From: Brevundimonas sp. MF30-B
GTDB taxonomy: Bacteria; Pseudomonadota; Alphaproteobacteria; Caulobacterales; Caulobacteraceae
Reading direction: 5' to 3'
Assembly (NCBI RefSeq): GCF_004683885.1
Contig: NZ_CP038440.1
Span: forward strand, 902,001 to 966,000
DNA length: 64,000 nt
Shown: piece by piece, positions 9,117 to 16,387 of the stretch
How the letters are laid out: each line of letters starts with the position of its first letter
How positions within the stretch are numbered: position 1 is the stretch's first letter
The notes under the pieces: model-generated
Told to the model about the DNA's origin: nothing
What the model saw: the letters and a program-made list of their open reading frames with translations, nothing else
Databases searched by the model: none
Position numbers and translations under genes: made by a program

Positions 9117-9601
9117 AGCTGACGCGCCCTCTCGACGGAGGGCGATCCGTCTTCCGGCCGCCACTCGCCCTTTTCCTTCAGGCGGTCGGCGACTTCGCGC
9201 GGCATATAGGTCTCGTCGTGCTTGGCCAGGACCTGGCTGGCGCGGAAGGTGCGGTCGGCCTGGAAGGCGCCCTGCGCGACGATTCCCTGGCCCTCGCGGA
9301 ACAGGTCGGGCAGATCGCCCTGAAACACCACACGCGTCACTGCGGCGTTGTCGGTGACGACGAATGCGACCGAGCCGTCCGCCCCCTGCTCGACGCTGCC
9401 GGCCTCGACCAGACCGCCCAGCCGGATGACGCGGCCCTCGGGCGCGGCTTCGGCCGTCGCCTCGGACGGAGAATAGAAGAAGGTCACGCTGTCCTGCATG
9501 GCCCACAGCGACAGGCCGACCGCCAGCGCCAGCACAGGCGCGACGGCGGCGACGATCCAGAGGCGGCGACGCGCCTTGGGCGAACGGGGAAGCCAGCTCA
9601 T
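9113..9601 (-). CDS. ccmE: Periplasmic heme chaperone CcmE
   Basis: 162 aa from MSWLPRSPKA. An N-terminal anchor helix (about residues 13-35) is followed by an OB-fold domain. The covalent heme ligand is H128 in LAKHDETYMP, matching the family signature HDE.Y.P. CcmE receives heme from CcmC/CcmD and hands it to CcmF. Neither CcmC nor CcmD is in this window, so the system is split. The stop overlaps the ccmF start. ccmI lies 64 bp upstream. Confidence 0.95.
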   Translation of the reverse strand: MSWLPRSPKARRRLWIVAAVAPVLALAVGLSLWAMQDSVTFFYSPSEATAEAAPEGRVIRLGGLVEAGSVEQGADGSVAFVVTDNAAVTRVVFQGDLPDLFREGQGIVAQGAFQADRTFRASQVLAKHDETYMPREVADRLKEKGEWRPEDGSPSVERARQL

Positions 9602-9665
9602 GGGCGAGAACCGAAGTCGAGGGATGGCCGCGCATATAGGCCCGCGGCCGCGCCGAGCCAACGCG

Positions 9666-10481
9666 TCATGATGCGCCCCCGGCCGGCGGCAGGCGCCGCT
9701 CCAGATCCTGGCGCCGCGGATCGGTCGGCTGCAGCGCAGCGATCAGCGGGGTCCACATCTCGCGCGTCACGGCGGCGTCTCCGCGCAGCAGCGCCGCCTC
9801 GCCGACGAAGAAGCGGGCGCCGAGCTGCTCCGGGTCGATGTCCAGCGCGCGGCGGAAAGCGGCTTCGGCGTCGGCGCCGATGGTTCCGTCATTGGCCCGC
9901 ACCAGACTCTCGCCCAGACGCGCCCAGGCCTGAGCGTCGTCCGGGTTGAGTTCGACCAGCCTGCGGAAGGCCGAGACGGCCCCGAAGGAATCGCCGGCTT
10001 CGAAACGGGCGGCGCCCAGCATAGCCAGGGCCTGCGGATCGTCGGGCCGCTCGCGCACCACCCGGCCGACGACGGCAGCCAGCTGGGCCGGACCCAACTC
10101 GCCGGGCGTTTGCGCCCATTCGTCCAGACGCCGCTCGTAGGGCTCATCGGCCCGGCCCGGCGAACCCGTCAGGCCATACAGGCCGATGGCGAGCACAGAA
10201 GTCAGGGCCAGGCCGCCCAATATCCAGTAGCGGTCACGCGGGCCCACCACGGGGCGGATTTCGCCGCGTTCCCGGTTCAGCAGGCGGCGGGCGGCCTCGG
10301 CGCGCGCGGCGGCGAAGTCGGCGGCGCTGATCTGGCCCTGATCGCGCAGCCGCTCCAGAGCGTCGATCTCGACCGTGTCGCCGACGGATGGATCAACATC
10401 CACGCCGCGTCGCGCGCCGCTCAGCACCAGCAGCCCCGCCAGGGCGGCGGCCAGTCCGGCCAGAATCCAGAAGGTCAGCAT
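9666..10481 (-). CDS. ccmI: Cytochrome c maturation protein CcmI (CycH), TPR apocytochrome chaperone
   Basis: 271 aa. Two N-terminal membrane helices (about residues 3-22 and 92-110) flank a cytoplasmic coiled segment with LERLRDQGQISAADFAAARAEAARRLL, typical of CcmI. A periplasmic TPR domain follows (AMLGAARFEAGDSFGAVSAF, ELNPDDAQAWARLGE, LDIDPEQLGA). CcmI binds the C-terminal helix of apocytochromes c for delivery to the lyase. It opens the ccm run. An unknown 456-aa gene lies 36 bp upstream. Confidence 0.92.
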   Translation of the reverse strand: MLTFWILAGLAAALAGLLVLSGARRGVDVDPSVGDTVEIDALERLRDQGQISAADFAAARAEAARRLLNRERGEIRPVVGPRDRYWILGGLALTSVLAIGLYGLTGSPGRADEPYERRLDEWAQTPGELGPAQLAAVVGRVVRERPDDPQALAMLGAARFEAGDSFGAVSAFRRLVELNPDDAQAWARLGESLVRANDGTIGADAEAAFRRALDIDPEQLGARFFVGEAALLRGDAAVTREMWTPLIAALQPTDPRRQDLERRLPPAGGAS

Positions 10482-10517
10482 GGCCCGCGTCTAGACCAAC
10501 TCTATGGCCGCCGCGAG

Positions 10518-11888
10518 TCAGCGCCGCGCAGACGAGGCGATCCGTCGCCGCAGCGTGCGCGCCGCGTCCGCCGCGTCCAGCGTTTCGAGAAGGTCCGCCA
10601 TTCGCGACACGACCGCACGGGCGTGGGCGGCGCGCTGGCGAGGATCGCCGGGGCCGGCGTCGATCTCCAGGTCGCCGTCGTTGACGGCGTCGATCGCCTG
10701 GTCGCCCTGGTTGAACAGCCGGTCGACTGCGGCCTGCACGACCCGGACGCGCTCGGCCTCGCACCCGAGCAGGGCGGCGGGCCCGCGCAAGGCGGCCACA
10801 TGTCTTGCGCCCGCCTCGGCGGCGACGACCTCGGGAGCCTCGAGGTCGAGGTCCAGACGCGGCGTATCGCGGCTCATCATGCCGACGACCGCGACGCGGC
10901 GTAGGGGAAAGGCTTTGGACAGGGTCTTGTCCAAGGCGCGCATTGTGCGCGTCAGACGCGCTCCGGCGCGGGACCGGGCTTCACGCACGCGCGCGCCCCA
11001 AGGCGATTTGGGGTGCAGGTCCAGAGCGGCGTCGAACTCGCCCAGCACTGAGGCGCACCAAGTCAGGTCGGCCTGAAACGCCGCCTGATCAAGGGCGACG
11101 GTCGGACTCGCGAGACCGACCCGGTCCAGCCGCCTCTCGAGTTCCGCCAGAAGCCGCTCAACGAAGACGGCCAGGTCCGACTGGCGAAGCAGCGCCTCGC
11201 CGCCGCCGACCGGAGACGCCTCGACCACCACCTTCAGGATCAGCCACGCGTCGCCGACCTGGGCGAATAGAATGTCCAGCAAGCGCTCCGGCCCGTCGGG
11301 ATGGATGTCGCCGGCCTCACGCAGGGCGGCCCGCAATTCGACGGCCTGGGCCTCGGTCGGACGGCCGGACCACGCCGGCAGGGAGCGGCCCAGCCGCCGC
11401 GCGAGAGCGGAAAGATCGAACGCGACCGCCAAGGCCTCCAGCCGCGCCGGCCGATCCGCCGCGCCGTCGTCCGGCCATATGCGCTCGGACGCGTCACGCG
11501 CCGCGGCGGCGGCGCGGGCGCACAGTCGGTCGGCGACGATGTCGGCGCGCGGCCCGTCGGCGTCCAGCGCCGGCGCCAGATCCGGCTCTCGCGCCAGGGC
11601 CTCGGCCCACAGGCGGCTCAGGACGTGCGAGGGGAAGGTCAGGGCCTCGACGCCGTCGCCCCGCTCGACGAACAGGGCGGTCAGCGGACCGAAGGCGCGG
11701 GCTCGGCGCGCGCGGTTCAGGGCCTCGGCCTCGACCAGATGCTCCAAATCCGCCGCCCGAGCGCCCGGCAGGGCGCGCGACATCTCGCCGATCGCGCCCA
11801 GAACGGCGTCGGGCGTGGCGGTCAGCAGGCTTTCCAGCGCGACGCGGTGGTCGGCGGACAGGCGCGATGATCGGGCAGGCTGGGACAC
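10518..11888 (-). CDS. Conserved-looking protein of unknown function between a PhoQ-like kinase and ccmI
   Basis: 456 aa from a GTG (MSQPARSSRL). I do not recognise a family. The protein is rich in Ala, Arg, Leu and Asp, with no signal peptide or clear membrane helix, so it is probably cytoplasmic and largely alpha-helical. It contains arginine/alanine-rich amphipathic stretches (about 300-330, RVREARSRAGARL). The C-terminal part has an acidic segment (VNDGDLEIDAGPGD) ahead of a helical end. Codon bias (GC3) matches the neighbours, and gaps of 34 and 36 bp place it inside the operon. A link to envelope sensing or cytochrome maturation is suggested only by position. Confidence 0.8.
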   Translation of the reverse strand: MSQPARSSRLSADHRVALESLLTATPDAVLGAIGEMSRALPGARAADLEHLVEAEALNRARRARAFGPLTALFVERGDGVEALTFPSHVLSRLWAEALAREPDLAPALDADGPRADIVADRLCARAAAAARDASERIWPDDGAADRPARLEALAVAFDLSALARRLGRSLPAWSGRPTEAQAVELRAALREAGDIHPDGPERLLDILFAQVGDAWLILKVVVEASPVGGGEALLRQSDLAVFVERLLAELERRLDRVGLASPTVALDQAAFQADLTWCASVLGEFDAALDLHPKSPWGARVREARSRAGARLTRTMRALDKTLSKAFPLRRVAVVGMMSRDTPRLDLDLEAPEVVAAEAGARHVAALRGPAALLGCEAERVRVVQAAVDRLFNQGDQAIDAVNDGDLEIDAGPGDPRQRAAHARAVVSRMADLLETLDAADAARTLRRRIASSARR

Positions 11889-11922
11889 GCGCCCATCGTG
11901 GCGGACAAGCGTTAACGTCGGG

Positions 11923-13359
11923 TCAGTCGCCGGCGGCGGGCAGCTCCAGAACCACTTTGAGGCCGCCCATGTCGCTGTCGCCCAGGGTCACCCGGCCACC
12001 GTAGGCGCGCGTCAGGTCGTCCACGATCGACAGGCCGAGACCCGAACCGGGCGCGTCCTCGTCCAGCCGGGCGCCACGCTTTAGCACCTCTTCGCGCCGG
12101 TCGGCGGGCAGGCCCGGACCGTCGTCCTCCACCACCACCACCATCTGACCCAGGCCGCTGGGGCCGGCCGAGACCCGCACGCGGCGGCCGGACCATTTGG
12201 CGGCGTTCTCCATCAGATTGCCGAGGATTTCCTGCAGGTCCTGCCGCTCGCCCAGGAAGGCCAGGTTGTCGGGCGCGCGCCAGTCGATCTCGACATTCTT
12301 TTCGGCGAAGACCCGCTCCAGCATGACGGCCATCTCGTCCAGCACCTCGGGCACGGGCGTGCTTTCGCCCAGGCCATGGGCGGCGCGGGCGGCGGCGCGG
12401 GCGCGGCGCAGGTGGTGATCGACCTGATCCTGCATGACTTTGGTCTGGCGCCGCACCATGTCGGGCAGCATTCCCGGGCTGGTCCCGGCCTCGGCAAGCA
12501 TGACCGCGATGGGCGTCTTCAGCGCATGAGCCAGGTTGCCGACATGGGTGCGCTGGCGCTCCACCGTCTCCTGATTGTGGTCCAGCAGGCGGTTCACCTG
12601 CTGGGCCAAGGGTTCGATTTCGAGCGGATAGGCGCGGGCGATGCGCGCCGCCTTGCCCTTGCGGACGGCGGCGATCTCGTTGCGCAGATCATAGAGCGGA
12701 CGCAGGCCCACCTTCACCTGAACGAAGACCGCCAGCACCAGACCCAACCCCAGGATCAGCAGGGTGGTCCAGGTCACGGTGGCGAACTGGCGCGTGTCGG
12801 CGTCCACCGCCGACCGGTCTATGCCCGCCAGGAAGACCACCGGCGTGTTGCGGCCCGGCAGTTGCTTCATCGAAGCCGCGACGCGCAGCGGCTCGCCCGC
12901 GGGTCCGACGGCGTTGTAGCTGATCGTCCGGCCAAAGGCCTGGTTTAGTCGGGGCGGCAGGTCGTCAGGCACCGACAAATCCGAATCCCACAGCGAGGTC
13001 GAGCGGGCGACCATGCGCAGCCGTCCCTCCGCGGCCGGCTCAGCCACGGCCCAGTACTTTCCTGAAAAGACGCGCAGGGTCTGGGAATCGCGGATTTCGG
13101 CCACGGTCACGCCCTGGGGCGTCGCCGTCGTGGCCACCACCAGTTCATCGATGGTCTGAGACAGCATCGCGCCCAGACGACGCAGCGCCGATTCCTGAAA
13201 CAGCGAGGTCAGGAAGAAGCCGGTGATGGCCAGAGCCAGAACGATCCATCCCGAAGCCAGCCAGATCAGGCGGCGGGTGAGGGATCGTCCCGGCCGCTTG
13301 AACCAGCCGAACGGCGTGCGCGAAGACGCGTCCTGGGCCGGTTCGGCTATGTCGCTCAC
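11923..13359 (-). CDS. PhoQ-like sensor histidine kinase
   Basis: 478 aa from a GTG that shares GTGA with the response regulator stop. TM1 about 31-54, periplasmic sensor about 55-193, TM2 about 194-216, then HAMP. The dimerisation box NLAHALKTPIAV (phospho-acceptor H278) is of the PhoQ subtype, where HxLKTP replaces the usual HELRTP. The HATPase_c domain has NLMENAAKWS, EDDGPGLP and GSGLGLSIV. PhoQ relatives sense divalent cations, pH or antimicrobial peptides in the periplasm. Whether this one does is not shown by the sequence. Confidence 0.92.
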   Translation of the reverse strand: MSDIAEPAQDASSRTPFGWFKRPGRSLTRRLIWLASGWIVLALAITGFFLTSLFQESALRRLGAMLSQTIDELVVATTATPQGVTVAEIRDSQTLRVFSGKYWAVAEPAAEGRLRMVARSTSLWDSDLSVPDDLPPRLNQAFGRTISYNAVGPAGEPLRVAASMKQLPGRNTPVVFLAGIDRSAVDADTRQFATVTWTTLLILGLGLVLAVFVQVKVGLRPLYDLRNEIAAVRKGKAARIARAYPLEIEPLAQQVNRLLDHNQETVERQRTHVGNLAHALKTPIAVMLAEAGTSPGMLPDMVRRQTKVMQDQVDHHLRRARAAARAAHGLGESTPVPEVLDEMAVMLERVFAEKNVEIDWRAPDNLAFLGERQDLQEILGNLMENAAKWSGRRVRVSAGPSGLGQMVVVVEDDGPGLPADRREEVLKRGARLDEDAPGSGLGLSIVDDLTRAYGGRVTLGDSDMGGLKVVLELPAAGD

Positions 13360-14036
13360 GCCGCCTCGGATTCCCCGGCCAGCGGCGTCAGGCGATAGCC
13401 CAGGCCGCGCACGGTTTCGATGCGGTCCGAGCCGATCTTCTTGCGCAGTCGGCCGACAAAGACTTCGATGGTGTTGGAATCACGGTCGAAATCCTGATCG
13501 TAGAGGTGCTCTACCAGTTCGGTGCGGCTGATGACCCGGCCCTGATGCATCATCAGATAATGCAGCAGCCGATATTCCAGGCTGGTCAGACGCAGGGGCT
13601 CGCCGTCGACGCTGGCGCGCGCGGCGCGCGGATCCAGCCGCAGGGCGCCGCACGACAGGGTCGCAGAGGCGTGGCCGGCCGAGCGGCGCAGCAGGGCGCG
13701 CAGGCGGGCCAGCAGCTCTTCGGTATGGAAGGGCTTGGTCAGATAGTCGTCGGCCCCGGCGTCGAAGCCCGACACCTTGTCGGACCAGGCGCCGCGCGCG
13801 GTCAGGATCAGCACCGGCGTGGTCTTGCCTTCGCGCCGCCAGCGCTCCAGCACCGACACGCCGTCGATGCGCGGCAGACCCAGGTCCAGGACAATGACGT
13901 CATAGGGCTCGGTGTCGCCAAGAAAATGCGCCTCTTCGCCGTCGGCGGCGTGATCGACGGCGTATCCGGCGTCGGCCAGGGCGCCTTTCAGCTGACGCGA
14001 CAGATCGACGTCGTCCTCGACCAGCAGAACCCGCAT
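13356..14036 (-). CDS. PhoP-like OmpR-family response regulator
   Basis: 226 aa. Receiver domain about 1-115 with E7-D8-D9, phospho-acceptor D51 (VLDLGLPRIDG), T79-type residue in ILTARG and K101 in DYLTKPF. The winged-helix domain is about 125-218 (LTSLEYRLLHYLMMHQG, TIEVFVGRLRKKIG, GLGYRLTP). Its ATG overlaps the stop of the upstream small secreted-protein gene by one base (TGATG) and its stop overlaps the kinase start, so three genes are coupled. GTTCAG direct repeats with 11-bp spacing in the promoter (14420-14436) fit autoregulation by this regulator. Confidence 0.95.
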   Translation of the reverse strand: MRVLLVEDDVDLSRQLKGALADAGYAVDHAADGEEAHFLGDTEPYDVIVLDLGLPRIDGVSVLERWRREGKTTPVLILTARGAWSDKVSGFDAGADDYLTKPFHTEELLARLRALLRRSAGHASATLSCGALRLDPRAARASVDGEPLRLTSLEYRLLHYLMMHQGRVISRTELVEHLYDQDFDRDSNTIEVFVGRLRKKIGSDRIETVRGLGYRLTPLAGESEAA

Positions 14037-14395
14037 CAGCGCTCTCCCGTCACGCGGCCGGTGCGGCCGTCCACCATGATGTCTCCGACGCGGCCGCCGG
14101 GATACTCCCAGCGCACCACATAGCCGTCGCCGCGCGGGCTGACGCCCAGCATCCGGCCCGGCCGGCCCGCCGACACGCCCCGAACGATGGCGCCCAGGTC
14201 GGCCCGAGGGGCCTCGCGCGACATCGACTCCCGTCCACGGTCGCGCCCGCGGTCTGGCGGACCGCGATCCTGCGACTGTTCGGAACGGTCACGATCGCGG
14301 CCGCGCGACTGGTCCCAGGCGTCATGCGCCAGGGCTTCCGTCAGGGGCAGCATCGCGGCCAGGGCGGCGATCAGGGGAACGCGGAACTTCATCAT
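14036..14395 (-). CDS. Small secreted basic protein heading the PhoP/PhoQ-like operon
   Basis: 119 aa (MMKFRVPLIA; the second Met is an alternative). A signal peptide (about residues 1-23, ending EALAHDA) is followed by an Arg/Asp/Gln-rich low-complexity stretch of dipeptide type (RGRDRDRSEQSQDRG). A compact C-terminal part follows (GVSPRGDGYVVRWEYPGGRVGDIMVDGRTGRV), which resembles a PepSY-like beta hairpin. It is likely periplasmic. By analogy with small periplasmic modulators of PhoQ-type kinases it may feed back on the kinase, but that is inference from order alone. The message may be leaderless. Confidence 0.82.
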   Translation of the reverse strand: MMKFRVPLIAALAAMLPLTEALAHDAWDQSRGRDRDRSEQSQDRGPPDRGRDRGRESMSREAPRADLGAIVRGVSAGRPGRMLGVSPRGDGYVVRWEYPGGRVGDIMVDGRTGRVTGER

Positions 14396-14404
14396 GGGAC
14401 GATG

Positions 14405-14436
14405 TCTAGTCTCCGGGCTCTGAACGCGGGCTGAAC
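14405..14436 (-). promoter_or_regulatory. Candidate PhoP box and -10 of the PhoP/PhoQ-like operon
   Basis: On the minus strand GTTCAG (14436-14431), five bases, then GTTCAG (14425-14420) form an exact direct repeat with 11-bp periodicity. This is the spacing recognised by PhoP/OmpR dimers. Eleven bases further is TAGACA, a -10-like hexamer, only seven bases before the ATG at 14395. The box-to-minus-10 distance is what is known for PhoP-activated class II promoters. Confidence 0.55.
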
Positions 14437-14541
14437 GCCGGTCTCAGATTGCAGTCTAGACCATCCCCTCTTCAGGAGAGAACCCGCTCATGCGCGAGGC
14501 CTTCAGCCGCTCAGGATCATGAACGCTGTCTGACACGACCT

Positions 14542-14564
14542 GTTCAGATCGGGTTCGAGTTCGG
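14542..14564 (+). promoter_or_regulatory. Second candidate PhoP-type direct repeat, upstream of the divergent gene
   Basis: GTTCAG (14542-14547), five bases, GTTCGA (14553-14558), then a further GTTCGG (14559-14564). The first two hexamers keep the 11-bp spacing of the site at 14420-14436 but with one mismatch pair. No good -10 is seen at the expected distance. Confidence 0.35.
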
Positions 14565-14628
14565 CCTGCTTTTCTGAGCTCATCGCAGCCCATCCCGGGT
14601 TGCGGCCATGTCCAGAAGGATCAGTTCG

Positions 14629-15012
14629 ATGACCAAGGCCAAGATTTCCGCCGCCGTCGCCGCCCCCATGATGGCCCTGGCCGCCGCGACCGTCGCCCTG
14701 CCGGCCACGGCCGAGGCCCAGGCCTATCGCCACGGTCCCGCCTACGAGCGCGCCGCCCCCGGCTGGCAGTCCATCACCCAGCGCAAGTACAACCTCGACG
14801 CCCGCATCGACCGCGGCGTCCAGACCCGTCAGATCAGCCATCGAGAGGCGTCGCGCCTGAAGAATGAGCTGAACAGTCTCGTCCGACTGGAGCGCAGCTA
14901 CATGCGCGGCGGTCTGACCCGCTGGGAACGCCAGGATCTGGATCGCCGCTACGACCGTCTGTCGGCCCAGGTCCGCTACGAGCGCAACGACTGGAACAAT
15001 CGCCGTCGCTGA
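14629..15012 (+). CDS. Small secreted Arg/Tyr-rich protein, function unknown
   Basis: 127 aa from MTKAKISAAVAAP with AGAAGGA upstream. The upstream ATG at 14608 lacks such a site. A cleavable signal peptide (about residues 1-32, ATAEAQA) precedes a highly charged helical domain (residues 45-127) with LDARIDRGVQTRQISHREASR and WERQDLDRRYDRLSAQVRYERNDWNNRRR. Similar short periplasmic proteins are common in Caulobacterales and sphingomonads and have no assigned role. It is divergent from the PhoP/PhoQ-like operon and shares the 233-bp intergenic region holding PhoP-type repeats. Confidence 0.8.
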   Translation: MTKAKISAAVAAPMMALAAATVALPATAEAQAYRHGPAYERAAPGWQSITQRKYNLDARIDRGVQTRQISHREASRLKNELNSLVRLERSYMRGGLTRWERQDLDRRYDRLSAQVRYERNDWNNRRR

Positions 15013-15042
15013 TTTCGCGCCGACGAGGTTGCCGACGGCGGC

Positions 15043-16320
15043 ATGAAAGCGCATCTGGCGCCCATGACCTCCCCCGCCGTCACCGCAGAAGCCCGGTCCC
15101 TGAAGGGGCCGGGCTTTCCTGAATTCGTCGCCCTGATCGCCATGATGATGGCGCTGAACGCCCTTGCGATCGACGCCATGTTGCCGGCCTTGCCCGACAT
15201 CGGCGCGGGCCTGGGCGTCGCGGACGAGAACAGCCGCCAGTGGATCATCACCGCCTATCTGCTGGGATTCGGCGTGATGCAGATCGTCTATGGCCCGCTG
15301 GCGGATCGATACGGGCGAAAGCCGGTGCTGATGGCGGGCCTGAGCCTTTATGTGACCTTTAGCGTGATGGCGGCGTTCGCTCCGACCTTCACGACCCTGA
15401 TCCTCGCGCGCATCGGCACCGGCGTCGGGGCGGCGGCGCTCAGGGTGTTGGCCGTCTCCATCGTGCGTGATCGCTACAGCGGCAGGACCATGGCGAGGGT
15501 CATGTCGCTGAGCTTTCTGGTCTTCCTGGGCGTGCCGATCGTGGCGCCGACGCTGGGGCAGGCCATTCTGAACTTCGCCGAGTGGCGCTGGATCTTCGGC
15601 GTGCTCGCCTTGGCCGGCGGCGCCTTCATGATCTGGGCCCTGATCCGCCTGCCCGAGACCCTGCACCCGCAGGACCGCCTGCCGATCCGCATTCCGCGCA
15701 TCGCCGGGGCTTTCCGCGAGGCGCTGACGGAGCGCCGCTCCATCGGCTACACCCTGGCGATGACGGCGATCACGGGCGCGCTGTTCGGCTTCATCAACTC
15801 CAGCCAGCAGATCTTCTACGACGTGTTCCAGGCGCCGGGCTTGTTCACCAGCGTCTTCGCCGCCATCGCCGGCGGCATCGCCGTGGCCTCGCTGCTGAAC
15901 GCCAAACTGGTCGAGCGGCTGGGCTCGCGGCTGATCTCGCACACGGCCCTGGTCGGCTTCATCGTCATGGGCGCGGTCCACTCGGCCGTGACGCTGAGCG
16001 GCCATGAGAGCCTGGTCAGCTTCGCGATCATCCAGGGCCTGACCATGTTCTGCTTCGGCTTCATCGCCGGCAATTTCGGCGCCATGGCGATGGAGCGGAT
16101 GGGCCATATCGCCGGCACCGCCTCGTCGGCCCAGGGCTTCATCTCGACCACCTTCGGCTCGCTGACGGGCTTCTTCATCGGCCAGCAGTTCAACGGCTCG
16201 GCCGCGCCGATGGCGGTGGGCTTCCTGTGTTGCGGCCTGGCGGCCCTGGTCGCGGTGCTGTTCGCCGAACAGGGCCGGCTGTTCAAGGCGCGCCATGTGG
16301 CGCCGGTCTTGGCGGAGTGA
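15043..16320 (+). CDS. MFS drug efflux transporter, Bcr/CflA family
   Basis: 425 aa (alternative start MTSPAV at 15064). Twelve predicted membrane helices. The DHA1 signature between TM2 and TM3 is GPLADRYGRKPVL, and LNALAIDAMLPALPDIG in TM1 is typical of Bcr/CflA members (family usually 390-410 aa). These proton antiporters export bicyclomycin, chloramphenicol-like compounds or small metabolites. The actual substrate cannot be told. It lies 30 bp after the small secreted-protein gene on the same strand. Confidence 0.9.
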   Translation: MKAHLAPMTSPAVTAEARSLKGPGFPEFVALIAMMMALNALAIDAMLPALPDIGAGLGVADENSRQWIITAYLLGFGVMQIVYGPLADRYGRKPVLMAGLSLYVTFSVMAAFAPTFTTLILARIGTGVGAAALRVLAVSIVRDRYSGRTMARVMSLSFLVFLGVPIVAPTLGQAILNFAEWRWIFGVLALAGGAFMIWALIRLPETLHPQDRLPIRIPRIAGAFREALTERRSIGYTLAMTAITGALFGFINSSQQIFYDVFQAPGLFTSVFAAIAGGIAVASLLNAKLVERLGSRLISHTALVGFIVMGAVHSAVTLSGHESLVSFAIIQGLTMFCFGFIAGNFGAMAMERMGHIAGTASSAQGFISTTFGSLTGFFIGQQFNGSAAPMAVGFLCCGLAALVAVLFAEQGRLFKARHVAPVLAE

Positions 16321-16387
16321 CGACGGACGGTTGATCTTTCGGCCGGTTCGGGGCGTTGTCGCAGCGCTTCAAGAGGAACCGACCGTC

